64,000 nt of DNA, from positions 124,001-188,000 of the forward strand of contig JASSKH010000003.1 of assembly GCA_031763025.1 (NCBI GenBank), written 5' to 3'. A program made the translations under genes and the position numbers. The notes below the pieces were generated by a model that did not search any database, was not told where the DNA came from, and saw only the letters and a program-made list of their open reading frames with translations. Every line of letters starts with the position of its first letter. Position 1 is the stretch's first letter. Below, one piece after another: positions 22,103-33,743 of this stretch. The stretch comes from Macrocystis pyrifera (Eukaryota; Sar; Phaeophyceae; Laminariales; Laminariaceae).

Positions 22103-25100
22103 AACAAAGCTACAGCCAGCGCAGCAGTTGGTAAAAGGTCACCGATACCGCGCCCTGCGGCCATCGGGTGCTGATAAGTGCTGCTGACGGGCGTAGATAA
22201 GGATGTATCACGCTGGCTCGCGGCCAGCAGCAGCAAAAGTGACAGCAGCCAAGCCAGCGTCGCCGATGTTGTGGTGTGTGACGGCGTGTCGTATGTATGT
22301 CGTGCTGTTGTGGCGTGGGTGTGTGATACTCGTATGCGTCGGGACTTTCTAACTTTTCCGATGCATGAATCCAACTGGCGTGTTGGATCGAAAATCTCAG
22401 TTTTCTCGACTGTCTGGTCCAGTTGAAAAATAGAATCGAAAAATCTTGGATTGAAAAGGCGCCTTTTCAACGGCATAAAAGCCGATTATTGTCTCCGATC
22501 GGAAACGGGCTTTTTTAGTCCATGTTTCTGGACCTTTTTATTAAGATTCCGGATTTTAGTTCAAGGTTTTCGGGATGGTCTTAACCCTTTTAGGACCTTA
22601 GTCCCGCTTTGGGTACTAACTACTCGAAATTTTAGTGTTTCGTCCCCGAAACAGGACTGCGGTTCTACAACATTGTATCTGCCGTTCACCGCGCAGGGGG
22701 AATAATTTATTGTGCATCTGAGTGAATGAATAATATCTTATCGTGCCATATCGAGCACATATTGTGCTTGTCGAAGATATACGATCGCGGCGACAGTTTC
22801 GGAAAAAGGGAGTTCCAGTAGTAGCAAGGCTTTCTTGTTGTATTGGACTGCATTATTCTCCAATAATGGCGGATTTGTCTGGCATGATGCCTTGCTCTTC
22901 TACTCAATAGCTCGATGTGGACTGAATGGAGTGATAGAGGAGCGAGGACTGTGTGACTTGATATGGCTGGAGGCGTTTGGTGAGTACATTCTCCGTATGT
23001 TGGTGCTGACGTGGGATTTCGCACAATAGATATATAATACAAGTGGTGTATGCGAACTACCACTTTCGAGCCTGTGCCCATTCTGCTTCGCTCCATCCTG
23101 TTAGGGGATCTCTGACTTGAGGGTCAAAGCAACAGGAGACCTGGCTTGTTTTGTTTAGTGCGCAAGAGGAAAAACACTACAGTGATTGTAAGCAGGCATA
23201 AAATCGGGCGCTGGCGACGGCAACGCTGAGAGTGATGACATCCACGGTCGAAAACTCCAAGCATAAAACAAGCACGCATGTGACCCGGAGGAGCAACACA
23301 AGGCTTAGATCCGCTATTTCGACGCTCTTGGTCGATACAGCTTTGCTCGCCGACAATATGGTACTGTAGAATCGGTCGTTAGCAGGCGGCTATATCTCGT
23401 ACTTGAAAGCGGGACAACTGTCATTGGTCGTTTTAGGATAACTCTCCAGAAGTGGGTTGGCTCCCGAATACTCCTGCTTCTCATCCTATGTGCTCCCTCT
23501 ACTGGTCCCCTTCGCTCTACGTAACTACCAATCATGATGTATCTCTTATTTCACACAACGCGCCTAAGAAGCGGTTTCAGACTGACCATCACTTTTTTAG
23601 GGGTTTCGAGCACAACCCCCACCGATTATCGACTACAGTACGCATATATTTATAATATAGTACCGCTCATCCGCTCCCTGGCACACCTAACAAGGACGAA
23701 GTCTCACGCACGCTAAGAAATCATGGGGGAGACACGGCGTCCATTCAACTCGCCCATGGGAAATAACATTTCCAATAACCTTGTCACTATGTCCCAAACC
23801 TGGTGTCTGTACGGACAACTCACGACTGCCAGATACTGCTGACCACCGTGGCGCCAGGGTTTACTGAGAAGCTATGCGCTTCGTGGGAAGATCATGAGGA
23901 AAGGGCGTGACGGCTGTCCGGACCAGTGACACGCGGAGGGTCGGTCTGTGTGGGCAAGGATCTAGCTATCGAGAAGATCCCGACGAAACCTTTAGGGAAC
24001 ACGAGGAGTGTCCCCGGCGTGGGACGTCCTCCGCTGTGTGTGGCAACGCATATACGACCCAGCATGCAAGCCCGGTATTTTCTCAACGCTACTCAAAGAC
24101 CAAACCTTAAATTAAAACCCTCTGTCCACCTGTCAAACGATATGGCCAATGGATACGTGTCCACCTATTGCGCATACATATCGCCCGAAACACGCATGGT
24201 GCATCGCTAACCAAACGTGGTTGCCTGTTCTACAACCGGAAAGCTGGAAATCACAGGGGATCTGATGCTCCGAGGAGCTAGCCGGCACAGGCTCCAATCC
24301 CTGTCAACGCACTCACGACAGCTGGTGAGACCAATCTCAGAAGTAGATCATGATGCTGCAACAGTCCGCGGCATCTCTTCTAAAATGGAGCCTTTCCGCT
24401 TGGTATTGCTCCCAAGCACAAGGCCCGCGTCCATTCACCCGGACTCGGATGGAGGGCCTACACCGTACCAGGTATAAAGGGATCGAAGAACAATACCCAA
24501 TTCGCTTACACCAGCAGGGCGACCAGAGACTAGTTTGGAAAATATAACAAACATAATACTACGAGTGCATCGAACAACAGGACCATTGCTGTTTCACGTG
24601 CTCAGCCCAACCTTAGCATCCTTAAAACTCGTTGTTCCCACTACAAGCAGGTGTAGAAATTGACCTACCAGTACAAAGCGTAACAGTGAATGGTCGTTTC
24701 TCTTAAACCAGCATGAAACCTTCTGGTACGACAATGCTCTCCGTCTGGGATCCCATTTCGCGATGTTCTGCACAACATTTTGTGAAATCAAAGTAACCAC
24801 CCCGTTATCTATATTCTACATTTAGCTCTTGCGGCGACAATACCTTGTATTTCACGAGAATACTGCACTTGTGTACAACGATACACGCCGCGTTCTCTCG
24901 CGCGTTTGCAGATGACAATACCACCACACTATACTAATACGTTCCCGGATTATCCTAGCACCTCTACCACAAAGTCGTCGCAACCGTGATCAACGCGGAG
25001 GGCACGAATCGTGCCTCGATGACACCTTCAAACTCGACTCGAACGTGTGGGCTATCGCTACGCTCCATCACGCATTTAAGTTCTACGCCGGCCCGGATTC

Positions 25101-25374
25101 CTTGCCGTCTACTTGTACTCGTTTCTTGGTTGTGCATTCCTATTCTATTGTAACATATTGCATGCCCGCTTGGTAAACAATCGTAGTTATGGTGCTGATT
25201 TACTGCTGCGCATTAACAGGCCGTAATAAAATGTATTTCCTTTGTCGTACACTGGCACCAGGCAGTACCGTCAACCATGCATGTATTTGTCGGGCACCAT
25301 ATCAATGAGATCGCGACTCCATCCTAACCCTAATCCCGAACGCACACTTGTTATGTGGACAACTACACCGTAAA
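22103..25374. other. Intergenic stretch without supported gene
   Basis: A TTAACCCTTTTAGGACC word at 22579 may be a piggyBac-like end. Short plus-strand frames at 23907-24550 and a 131-codon minus frame at 22081-22476 have no recognisable domain. The stretch downstream of the Pmp gene (25321-25374) includes the telomere-like word cctaaccctaatccc. I see nothing else to annotate. Confidence 0.45.
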
Positions 25375-26451
25375 CTATCCCATTTCCAGTTCCATGCACA
25401 TTTCGTTGTTGGGCGGCGATTCTGTCAAGGGTACAACTCGCCCAGAAGAATCACTCGAACTTAATCTGAAGGTCCCAATGTTGTTGCCCGAGATATGTAC
25501 TGTAGGCTTGCGTATTTCTGAAATGGCAACCGAAAACATGCCATAGGCCTCAACTCCGACTGCCACAATTAAACCACAGTTTGTCGCCACAAGAACACAC
25601 GCGAACACGTGCTGACTTGACATATCGTCATTCACATCGTCAACCTTTTGTAACAACGCCACATACAGGCTCAAAATAACAACCGCGTGGCTAATTCTTG
25701 CCAGCCATGTATGCCAGCGGCTAACGTAAGGGTCCAGGGCCATGAACACAGCGGCCGTAAATATTGCTAACAAAAGGCTCGTAGCGACTTGTCCAGCGGT
25801 GTTAGGAAAAATAAAAACAACAACTCCGGAAAGCAAGACGCGGCGCAAACATTCCACGACTTCGTAAAAGTACACTTGTGATCGGTAGGGCTCCCACAGT
25901 TCTCTGAAACTTGCTACATTAGCTGTGCTAGCCCCGAGGCTAATCCCAACCTTCAGAGAGGCTCGATTCCGGTACAGAACAAACGCGTAGCATAAAGGGA
26001 TTCCAAGCGGAAATACCGCGACCATTACGCCGGCGTAAGCCATGAAAATCTTGTGGGTGGTGGTGTAACACTCAAGACTGTGGTCAGAACGGAGGAAGGA
26101 GCTCCCGTTGTCGAGATCGTCACACGCAAACGTGTGGAAAATAGATGAAGACACGGTAGCGTAGACCAGCAACGAAATCCAGAAGAGGACTGACGCATGG
26201 CGCTGATCGATTTTGACGCATGCTTCCCTGTCGTGTGCAGGACATCTGCGACGGCTGACTGCGTGCGAAACCAGCACGAAGCCCGCAATCGCCAAGGTTC
26301 CCATGGTCGACACCAGGAGGCTGTGGTAAAAATTGCTTTCAATCAAGCACCCCGCCGATAGTATCCAGGTAACATTTAAGTTGAATATGTCGACATACCT
26401 GAGGAAAGCCGAGTACACCTCGGGGTATGTGATACTCGCGACGGTTGCGAA
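25375..26451 (-). CDS. Exon 5 of the Pmp gene: polytopic membrane domain
   Basis: The exon begins after GTACAG at 26452 in phase 0, joining WQIVTQ to FATVASITYPEVYSAF. Its 358 codons include about six hydrophobic segments. Examples are WILSAGCLIESNF onward to AGFVLVSHAV, VLFWISLLVYATVSSSIF, AYAGVMVAVFPLGIPLCYAF, LLSGVVVFIF through LLLAIFTAAVFMAL, and VFACVLVATNCGLIVAVGV. A polar tail of about 50 residues follows, ending at a TAG at 25375-25377. With the segment in exon 4 this gives about seven membrane passes. It resembles the conserved C-terminus of stramenopile Pmp/TRP-like proteins; transport or signalling function is not demonstrated. Confidence 0.82.
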   Translation of the reverse strand, partial: FATVASITYPEVYSAFLRYVDIFNLNVTWILSAGCLIESNFYHSLLVSTMGTLAIAGFVLVSHAVSRRRCPAHDREACVKIDQRHASVLFWISLLVYATVSSSIFHTFACDDLDNGSSFLRSDHSLECYTTTHKIFMAYAGVMVAVFPLGIPLCYAFVLYRNRASLKVGISLGASTANVASFRELWEPYRSQVYFYEVVECLRRVLLSGVVVFIFPNTAGQVATSLLLAIFTAAVFMALDPYVSRWHTWLARISHAVVILSLYVALLQKVDDVNDDMSSQHVFACVLVATNCGLIVAVGVEAYGMFSVAISEIRKPTVHISGNNIGTFRLSSSDSSGRVVPLTESPPNNEMCMELEMG

Positions 26452-29400
26452 CTGTACCGGGACGAGAAAGGATCGGATTGCACGAGGAGGGAAGAGTGGT
26501 GGGAAAGGGTGGGCGCACGGTTTGCGGGTGTTCGGGTTACTTCAGTGCCTAATGCGTGGGAGAACGAGTAGTCATAGTGAGGGGACGGGCGAGTTCGTTA
26601 GCGACTGAACAATAAATATCCGGCCTGATACATCAACGTGACAATTTCAGCCGCTTGCGGACCCGCGGGGATCTCAATAGGGTGTATCGCCGGTGATGCC
26701 TTGGTCAGCAAGCCTGTTCATCACCAGCGTTCACACGGAATCTCGTGGATACAGTAGTCCACGCTAAGCGTTACTGAAGGAGATATGCGTCTGCGCCCAT
26801 GTGCGTGGATGGGTGTCTCGTTACACCAATCGGAAGTCAGGCGAGATCATATGTGCTGATTGGAATCGCTGAATATGATGAACTTGCCTGTGTGACGATT
26901 TGCCATGACACGATGACGATTTTGAGAGCCTGGGTTGCCTTAGTACTTCTCAAACGAGATATAACCCTGCGAAACCGTCCCCAAGAAGCATGCAGCATTG
27001 TTGGCGTTCCGGAAGCTGAAGATCCCAAGAAATTCAGGCTGACCGCCACCATGACGGCAGCCGCACCCAGGAGAACAGTACCCAGACCTATTGTCATGTT
27101 TCGACGCACTCCGCTGCATTCGACACAGGTAAACCCTAGTCCAGGCGTGTGTCCTTCCGCGCACACAGCACAAACTTCGATCAAAGCAGGAACACACAAC
27201 GAGCGGTGCAAAAGAGAGAAAGATGATTGTGCGATATCTTGATATATAGCTGACGATACGTCGACAAATCAAAAGCGAAGAGTTTCAGAACCGTCAGTCA
27301 CAGGAAATGATAGCATATACCAGTACCAGTAGTGTATTGCTGAGTCCAAAGTTTCGCCCTGGCGGAGGTCTGGCCTACGGCACAACTGAATGAACCACGT
27401 TTTCATTGATATTAGTAGCTTGCAAGCGTTAGTCGAGTGCAGGCCCGTCTCTCTTGATTGAAACCAAGGTCGCCTGAGCACGAGGCACACCAGACGCAAA
27501 ACAGCTTCGATCTGGGAAAAATTAACCCCAACATGTCGCGTCTGACGCTCGACATGCTGGCCACGTCTTTCTTTCAAACTGCTATACCCATCTACCAGGT
27601 ACTCCGTTGAGTGGTACAAGTGCGGGACGCTTCAAGCGACTGCTACGACTGTACCAGGTACGAGTAACTGTTGTTCAGCTCAAAAGCTGTGGTTAAGTTG
27701 TAAAGCATGATCGTTGGGGGGAGCAGAGCTAAGCACGTGTCAAAGACCGAGAGAAAAATCCGGGTGGGTAATACACTCCCAACATGGCACCCAAAGTTCT
27801 CCTTCAAGTCGCACAAGTGTCAAGCGCTTCAAGCGATTGCTACGACTATACCAGGTACAAGTTATTTTTGTACAGTCAATGGCTGCGGTGCATCTGCGAA
27901 GCATCATCATCGGAGGGCCAGAGGTAACCATGTACCAAGACCACGCTCAGGAGCACTCCTACGCGTACAGCAGCACGCAAGAAGGCACCAAACCTATAGC
28001 AGTAGCACTGTAAAAAGTGGCGCAATGCCGTAGAACAACAGGAAGGCAGGAATGTACCATAACAGGTTTATTACAGTAGAACAAACGGCCAGCGTTCGAT
28101 GTAGTACAAAACATGCAAGGTGATAGGTCGCTGTAAACACAGCCCGTGCCACTGACTGCGAGGTGCGTGCAAATGTCACCGGCCTCATTGATTCCTTGTG
28201 GCCTATAGTTCCACAGTAGAATTATATAAACCAGTAAAACGCTAGGTAATAATCTGACACTGTAAAACTCATGCACTCACAGGGTCCCTCGTACCCAGGT
28301 GCGCACAAATTATGCGTCCCTCCGATGCACGCGGCGGCTTCGTAACACTCTCGAATGTCTCTACTCGTGTTAGAGCTTCGCCAGTATCCCGGCTCCAGAT
28401 CGAGCGTCTCCAGCGTCCCATGCGGAACAATGCTAGCGGTGTGGTCAAGGAGAGGCTCGCAGAGCTGGACGTTGTTCGAGTAGGCCATGGTGCAGCTGTT
28501 GCCCTCAACAGGACAGGAATCGCAGGCGACATCGTACGCAGAGCCCTGCACTTCCGTTAGCGTTATGAATTTATGGACGGAGTGGCAAACATGTTTATCC
28601 ACGCAAAGAGGGTCGGTCGCACGGCAGTTAATTAGGGAAGTCCACAGGGTTGGGTTTGGGTTAGGGCTTAAAACATCGGACCCAACGTTCAGTGTGAGGA
28701 AAGAGCACGGTAGGGGTTAGGGATACCGCAAAGAACGTCCGTCATAGTGCTACCGCTACGATAGGGGAAGTCCGCAGAGTGATGCCCGCGGAGACTTTTC
28801 GTGCACTGTGACAGATTTCAACAACTACCAGGTGAACCATAGAGTAGTTTCGATATGTACTGTAGGAATCCCTGTCCTGGCAGGCACGTATTGCCCTAAC
28901 TACCTGGACAGAAATAGCTTGACTCGCGAGGATAATAGTTTGAAGCCGTTCCAACTGGGACGGGCGGTACTCAGCGTGGCCCGTTCGGCAGATGCGCACA
29001 AGCATGATCCCTCCCCCACTTGTTCGCCAGCATTGTTTGTAACTCACATGTTTCCAGTCAAGAAAACTGCGATCGTCACAAAGGAGTTGGTTATCGCAGA
29101 CGTCGGTTGATACCAGCGTGACCGTTACAGCATTGTAAACTGCGGGTCCCAGGCGGGCCTCATTGTCCACCAAGATGCATTTTTCAAGTTTTACAATACC
29201 CGACACCAGCACCGCACCTCCGGCACGACCTGCATTGCCGTACGCACACCGACCACAGTGACAGCGCATGAGGAACGGGGCATGGTCAGGTTCGGCATAT
29301 TTCGCGAACCGCATAGCATCACATTGACTAAAGTAGCATTCTGTGCTTTCAGTACCGTAGGTTCCAAGTGTATATCTCTCCTCCAATAAAACCTTCTACG

Positions 29401-32152
29401 GTCACTATTTCGTATTGGTACAGTGCTTCCCTTTATCCCAAGTACATCTATACGCTGCCAAGAGCATCGACAGGAGCGTGTTGCGGTGTCTCTTGGTGAC
29501 ATTGCTGCCTTTACGGGCGTGTGCTATGCGTGAGGCTATCAATATACTATATCGGCATGGATTTTAGTACGTCAATACGGGCCAGTTGCATGCCTGGGTT
29601 ATAACCGTCCCCTACGCTTCACCAAACAAATCAAGATCGTTCATGCGGCTGCCTGAAGCTACGTGGTAGTAACACGAGCACTATTGTTTTACAAAGGCCG
29701 TACCGTGCGAAAAACCCGGCCGCAGAATCAAACTGGAAGGAAACCGCCTCCACCAAAAAACAGATGTAGCTACCTACAGTCCGTAAGTGCTCACAAGACA
29801 ACAAAAAAAAAAACACAGTAGCAACGATGGGGATACTGGGTAGGGGTCGTGAGTCAGCCTTAGGTGTACACGAAAGTGCTCCCGAAAAGGAAAATAAGTT
29901 GCGTCCAAGAGATGAACTCGTTGACGTCCATCCCGATGCTCTCAGGAGAACGCAGGCTCAGATTGCACCTGCTGATGAGCTTGGCGTCTGAACAGAGAAT
30001 GTATTGTTTCCCTATTCATGGCTACAAAATGACAAGAAACCAATCTTTTCTCAAAACTACAGCCCCAGACCATTGTGCTTTCTCAAGCAAAATGAAGCCA
30101 GAGAACAGAGGTTGTGATGACGAAAAAATGAGGAGGTGATAGGACTGTAGTGTCAGCTGAACAACCGCACAATTGCCACAGTATAAACGCCATGTTTCTA
30201 GCGACTGCTTACGAGGAAACCAACATGTTCCGCAGAACCAATGCCGCAAACGGTTCATTGCGCCAGTGTACCACCAGCCTGGAAAAATATAGCCTTTTTA
30301 CTGCCAGAACGAAATATCGTGTTTTTGTCTATTGTGTCTGGCGTTGAATACATGCTAATAGCACAATATGCCTAAGCACGTTGAGTCCAAAGAGATGTTT
30401 GAGCAGGCGCTACTGCTACTCACCGGCAATATTGGAGAAGAGCCGAGATGTGTTAATGAGAATGAACCCCCCGCCAATGAACAATGCCCCGCCGGCGTCG
30501 CTGGCCATGTTGTGCTCAAAAACACAGTGTGATATTGTTGCGTATTCGTCTCCAGTTCCTGCAGAAAACGCTACTATAGCCCCTCCACTTTGCATTGCTT
30601 GGTTATAAAAAAATCGTGTGCCATTGATCAGGACTTGATGTGGCGCGTCGAGATATATAGCTCCGCCAGCCGACGACGCAAAATTGTTCTCCATTACAAC
30701 ATTGCCGGTGACGGTCACGGACGTCCCTTCCGAAGCCGCAATGCCCGCCCCTAGCTCGGCACTGTTGTTGGCAAACGTCGCGTTGCCTGCGACAGTGATT
30801 TCGCCCGCTGTGTAAAGAAGTATTGCCCCCCCGGCTTGAGCACAGCTGTTGTTGTAGAAACTGGTAGTGCTGCCGTTCGTAAACTGCATCGTGGAATTGT
30901 AAACAACCAACCCGCCACCGTCGTGACGTGCGAAATTGGACTCGAAAGTAGATGGTCCAGATATTATCACTTTTGAGCGTTCTGACACCCACATTCCCGG
31001 GCCTTGGAATCCACTATTGTTGAGGAATGCTACACTACCGGTGACTGTGAGTGTACAGAAGCGATACAGCCGTATACCCGCCCCATAAATGGCGTTGTTT
31101 CTCTCCCACAAAGCATTGTCAGTGATCGTGATGTCGGAAAGGACACCGTACACAGCTCCGCCAGAGTCGTCCGCAATGTTGTTCGTGAAGGAGGTAAATC
31201 CATCCATGTATAGCACTGAAACCTCCACAAATAAAGCTCCTCCAAAGTTCGCAAAATTTTCTTCGAACTCCACCACATCCGACAGAAGTAGCGAACAATT
31301 TTCATAAACCATAATAGCGCCACCTTGCTCCGTCGCGCTGTTATTCAGAAAGCGCGCGCCATTGGCAATCGTCACATTCGAATTTCCTGCGCAGATCGAA
31401 CCTCCATAGCCTGTAGCATTGTTTCCGGCATATGTTGGCTTGTTTACCTCAAACTCGGACGCCCAGAGGAATGCGCCCCCGCCAACAAAGGCAGTATTGC
31501 CCAAGAAGGATGCGGAATCGGTCACGTGTATCGAAGAGCCCTCCGAGTAAATAGCACCCCCGTAGTACGCGTCATTGTCTTCGAACCGCCCGCCCTGGGC
31601 AACTGTTACGTTCGAGTCTATCGATGTAATTGCACCGCCATCAACTGCAGCCAAGTTGCCGACGAATGTCGAATTTGTAGCCTCAAACGTTGAGTCAAAC
31701 AGATGCACGGCTCCACCGTAGCCTGCCTCGTTGCCCACGAAAGTGCAGTTGGAAGTCGTCACTACGGAATATGTCGCATTGATCGAGCCACCAAACTCAG
31801 CAGTGCCGTTGGCCATCGTAAGTTGCGATAGGTGCAAGGTACCGCCGATCACGTAAAAAAGCGATGTTTCATTGGAACCGTCGATAAAAGAGGATCCGTC
31901 TGAGGCGCCTGTAACTCTTAGGGTAGTACCGTCTGTCACGCGGATAGCTGTTTCCATCCTGACGGAGCCGACCCACTCTACGTCGAACGACCCACCCGAG
32001 CAGTCCACGGCCTCGGCAAGTCGATAGGCACTTTCCGTGTCTCCCACTCTTATCGGAACGAGTATTTGAGACGAGTTACACGGCGTAGCGGCTGATTTCC
32101 AGCTGGCGAGAAGTAAAACCATCACCTGATATACGAGGCAGCCAGCCATCAT
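25375..32152 (-). CDS. Pmp-repeat multi-pass membrane protein, five-exon model
   Basis: Proposed exons are 32152-30424, 29340-29048, 28545-28281, 27174-26888 and 26451-25375. The summed coding length is 3651 nt (about 1216 residues plus stop) and every junction keeps phase. Exon 1 gives a signal peptide and a beta-helix of Chlamydia Pmp-type repeats (GGAI and FxxN motifs). Exons 2-4 give a Cys-rich module, and exons 4-5 a polytopic membrane domain. Extracellular or lumenal Pmp repeats joined to a multi-pass C-terminus are known, often as expanded families, in brown algae and other stramenopiles. The role is probably cell-surface sensing or adhesion, but no ligand is known. The least certain junction is the exon 2 acceptor. 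Introns contain interstitial telomere-like words. This is the only well-supported host gene in the window. Confidence 0.8.
26888..27174 (-). CDS. Exon 4 of the Pmp gene: Cys motif and first membrane segment
   Basis: It opens after GAAG at 27175 and completes the phase-1 codon to read FCAVCAEGHTPG, continuing the Cys-rich module. It then carries a hydrophobic segment (TIGLGTVLLGAAAVMVAVSL) and a basic loop, and ends KIVIVSWQIVTQ at 26888. The donor is CAG|GCAAGT, a GC donor with otherwise perfect consensus. A GT-based alternative that keeps the frame was not found. Confidence 0.8.
28281..28545 (-). CDS. Exon 3 of the Pmp gene: Cys-rich module
   Basis: The acceptor GTGCAG precedes 28545 and the donor CCT|GTGAGT follows 28281; entry phase 0 and exit phase 1 both fit the neighbours. 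The exon encodes DSCPVEGNSC, then LETLDLEPGYWRSSNTSRDI and CAPGYEGP. This Cys-rich, EGF-like stretch typically separates the beta-helix from the membrane domain in this architecture. Confidence 0.78.
29048..29340 (-). CDS. Exon 2 of the Pmp gene: last repeat and Cys-rich segment
   Basis: The frame reads through Cys-rich sequence (CHCGRCAYG) and one more Pmp-like unit (GGAVLVSGIVKLEKCILVDN) to the donor CAT|GTGAGT at 29047, phase 0. The acceptor is less certain. A CAG at 29341 is the phase-compatible choice I found, but its pyrimidine tract is poor. An in-frame TAG at 29396-29398 sets the upstream limit of this frame. Confidence 0.6.
30424..32152 (-). CDS. Exon 1 of the Pmp gene: signal peptide and beta-helix repeats
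   Basis: The first ATG at 32152 opens a 576-codon exon. Residues 1-21 form a hydrophobic signal peptide (MMAGCLVYQVMVLLLASWKS). From about residue 110 to the end, units of about 27-33 residues recur, each with GG[ASG]-[ILVF] (GGSI, GGAV, GGAI, GGAL, GGGL) and usually an F-x-x-N partner, about 15 in all. This is the signature of polymorphic membrane protein repeats, which fold as a right-handed beta-helix. Many N-x-S/T sequons suggest heavy N-glycosylation. The exon ends at G|GTGAGT (donor at 30423), phase 1. An in-frame stop just inside the intron confirms that splicing is needed. Confidence 0.88.
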
Positions 32153-33402
32153 ACGCTTCCAAGCCGATTACGAACGTCTGGGCGGTGCAAAACGCACATG
32201 GCGAGCACAGAAACAAGAAAGGAATGCGTACAAGAAATGTCAAAGAGTAGTTTAGTGATGGGAAACGTCTACAGCGTATACTGCAGATTTGGGTAAGAGT
32301 TAGACTTGAAGAAATAGTTTGGTTACTACCCAGCCGTATTTGATATGGCGGACAAAGCTGAGTTGCATAAAAAGCACCAGCACACCTCATCGTCAGAGGC
32401 GTTGATTGCCGCCGCCTAAGATATGATCCCGAAACTACTACGTAATGATATTAATAGGTTCCGATCGATAATTCTGGCATTCCAGCATTTCCGAGGCCGG
32501 TGAGGACGCGGATGCTCCCAGAGGTCACCGAAGCAGGACGAAAGGTGTGGGTTTGGCTGAGTTTATACCCAGTCAGTGCTAGCGTGGTGGCAGTACCCAA
32601 GGACTAATAGCGACATTCTGCTCGCCAGTGGTGGAAGAACAAAGAGCCTGAATGACTTAGGCTGCTGCTACATAGCGAAGACCTTTGGATGCACTGTTGA
32701 CCTTGACTGTGTGATTCTAATCAGTCGCCCCGGTATTCTGTGAACAGGCAACACACTATAGGAGCTTCAATAGTATCCTGAATCGGCATGGTCAGCATGG
32801 CTTGCTGGGCGGTTTAGTCGTGGGATTGATGCCAGGCGAGGGAGCACCTGGTATTTTTACTAGTGCACGGCGTACAAATACGCAAGGAGAAGGCGTCTCG
32901 CGTGAGCTGCGTTGCACAAGCTGGCGCAAATGGGCAGCGTTGCGACTGCATAACCCGAAGTGAGGCAAAAGGATGTACCAGTAAGACGCAGACAGGAGAT
33001 AGACGTGTAAAGCCCATTTTGCGGCCTCGGGCCAGACAAAATGATACCATGGTCACGTCATGCTACATATCGATTCGGTCAGTATCGGTCGCTCGGCTAC
33101 TTGTGTTGTGATGTCCTGGTAAACTAATCCTTAGAGCAGCCGGTCACACTATTGGCCGCTGCACCGACGTCGCGCATCCGAACTGAGGGTGGCCCTCCAA
33201 TTAGAGGGAGTCTGGTACACCGATTGACCTCGCACATTCGAGTGACCAGTCTCTGATAGATTAAGGATTCGCATGTGACCGAGAGGGAGAAGCCTATGTT
33301 GTGTTTACAGTTTATGGCACGTGAGATAAATGTTTCGTAGGACTACTTGCACCACTATTGCCAATCATGAAACCACGTGCATATATACGTGTTTATTAGT
33401 AG
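32153..33402. other. Upstream flank of the Pmp gene, no gene seen
   Basis: The minus-strand promoter of the Pmp gene should lie just above 32152, but I cannot identify a clear TATA box or initiator. The rest (32400-33400) has only short frames. Confidence 0.4.
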
Positions 33403-33475
33403 TGTTAAGGTCTTAGTCCGTTGGGCTAAAGGTAAAAGGTTGACCAATCGCTTACCCAATATAAGCCTCATAACA
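33403..33475 (-). repeat. Terminal direct repeat of the TRIM-like element
   Basis: Partner of 33671-33743. It includes a box A-like word (minus strand, ttagcccaacggactaag), so the tRNA-like module spans the repeat-interior junction. Confidence 0.75.
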
Positions 33476-33670
33476 CTCTCCCTCCCTGGAACGGACCGAA
33501 TATACGGGTCGCCGCGTGACACCAACACGCGGTTCCAATTTCTGGGGATCCAGAAGTATTTTTTCAGATTCTTGACATGTCAAATTCACTTTTCTTTAAA
33601 AAGTGATCTCATGGTGGACGTGAGATTCGAACTCACGACCAACTACCCATGTTCTGCCGTCGTCGCCATT

Positions 33671-33743
33671 TGTTAAGGTCTTAGTCCATTGGGCTAAAGG
33701 TAAAAGGTTAACCAATCGCCTACCCAATCTAAGCCTCATAACA
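33671..33743 (-). repeat. Terminal direct repeat of the TRIM-like element
   Basis: Partner of 33403-33475, identical in length. This would be the 5' repeat in minus-strand orientation. Confidence 0.75.

Larger units (their letters stand above)
33403..33743 (-). mobile_element. Miniature LTR-like element (TRIM type) with tRNA-like core, copy 1
   Basis: Two 73-bp direct repeats (33403-33475 and 33671-33743, about five mismatches) begin TGTTA and end TAACA, the TG...CA form of LTRs. The element is flanked by GTAG on both sides (33399-33402, 33744-33747), a plausible 4-bp target duplication. Reading minus strand, a purine tract (GGGAGGGAGAG) lies directly before the downstream repeat, where a polypurine tract is expected. 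TGGCGACGACGG lies 2 bases after the upstream repeat, where a primer-binding site is expected. The 195-bp interior has no coding capacity and carries a tRNA-like 3' half with a perfect T-arm. It is probably a TRIM. A tandem tRNA-derived SINE is the alternative. Confidence 0.65.

Noticed and set aside
33600-33700. Possible functional tRNA gene on the minus strand
   Set aside because: The T-arm is perfect, but the acceptor 5' strand and anticodon arm do not form, and the sequence spans the junction of a repeated element.
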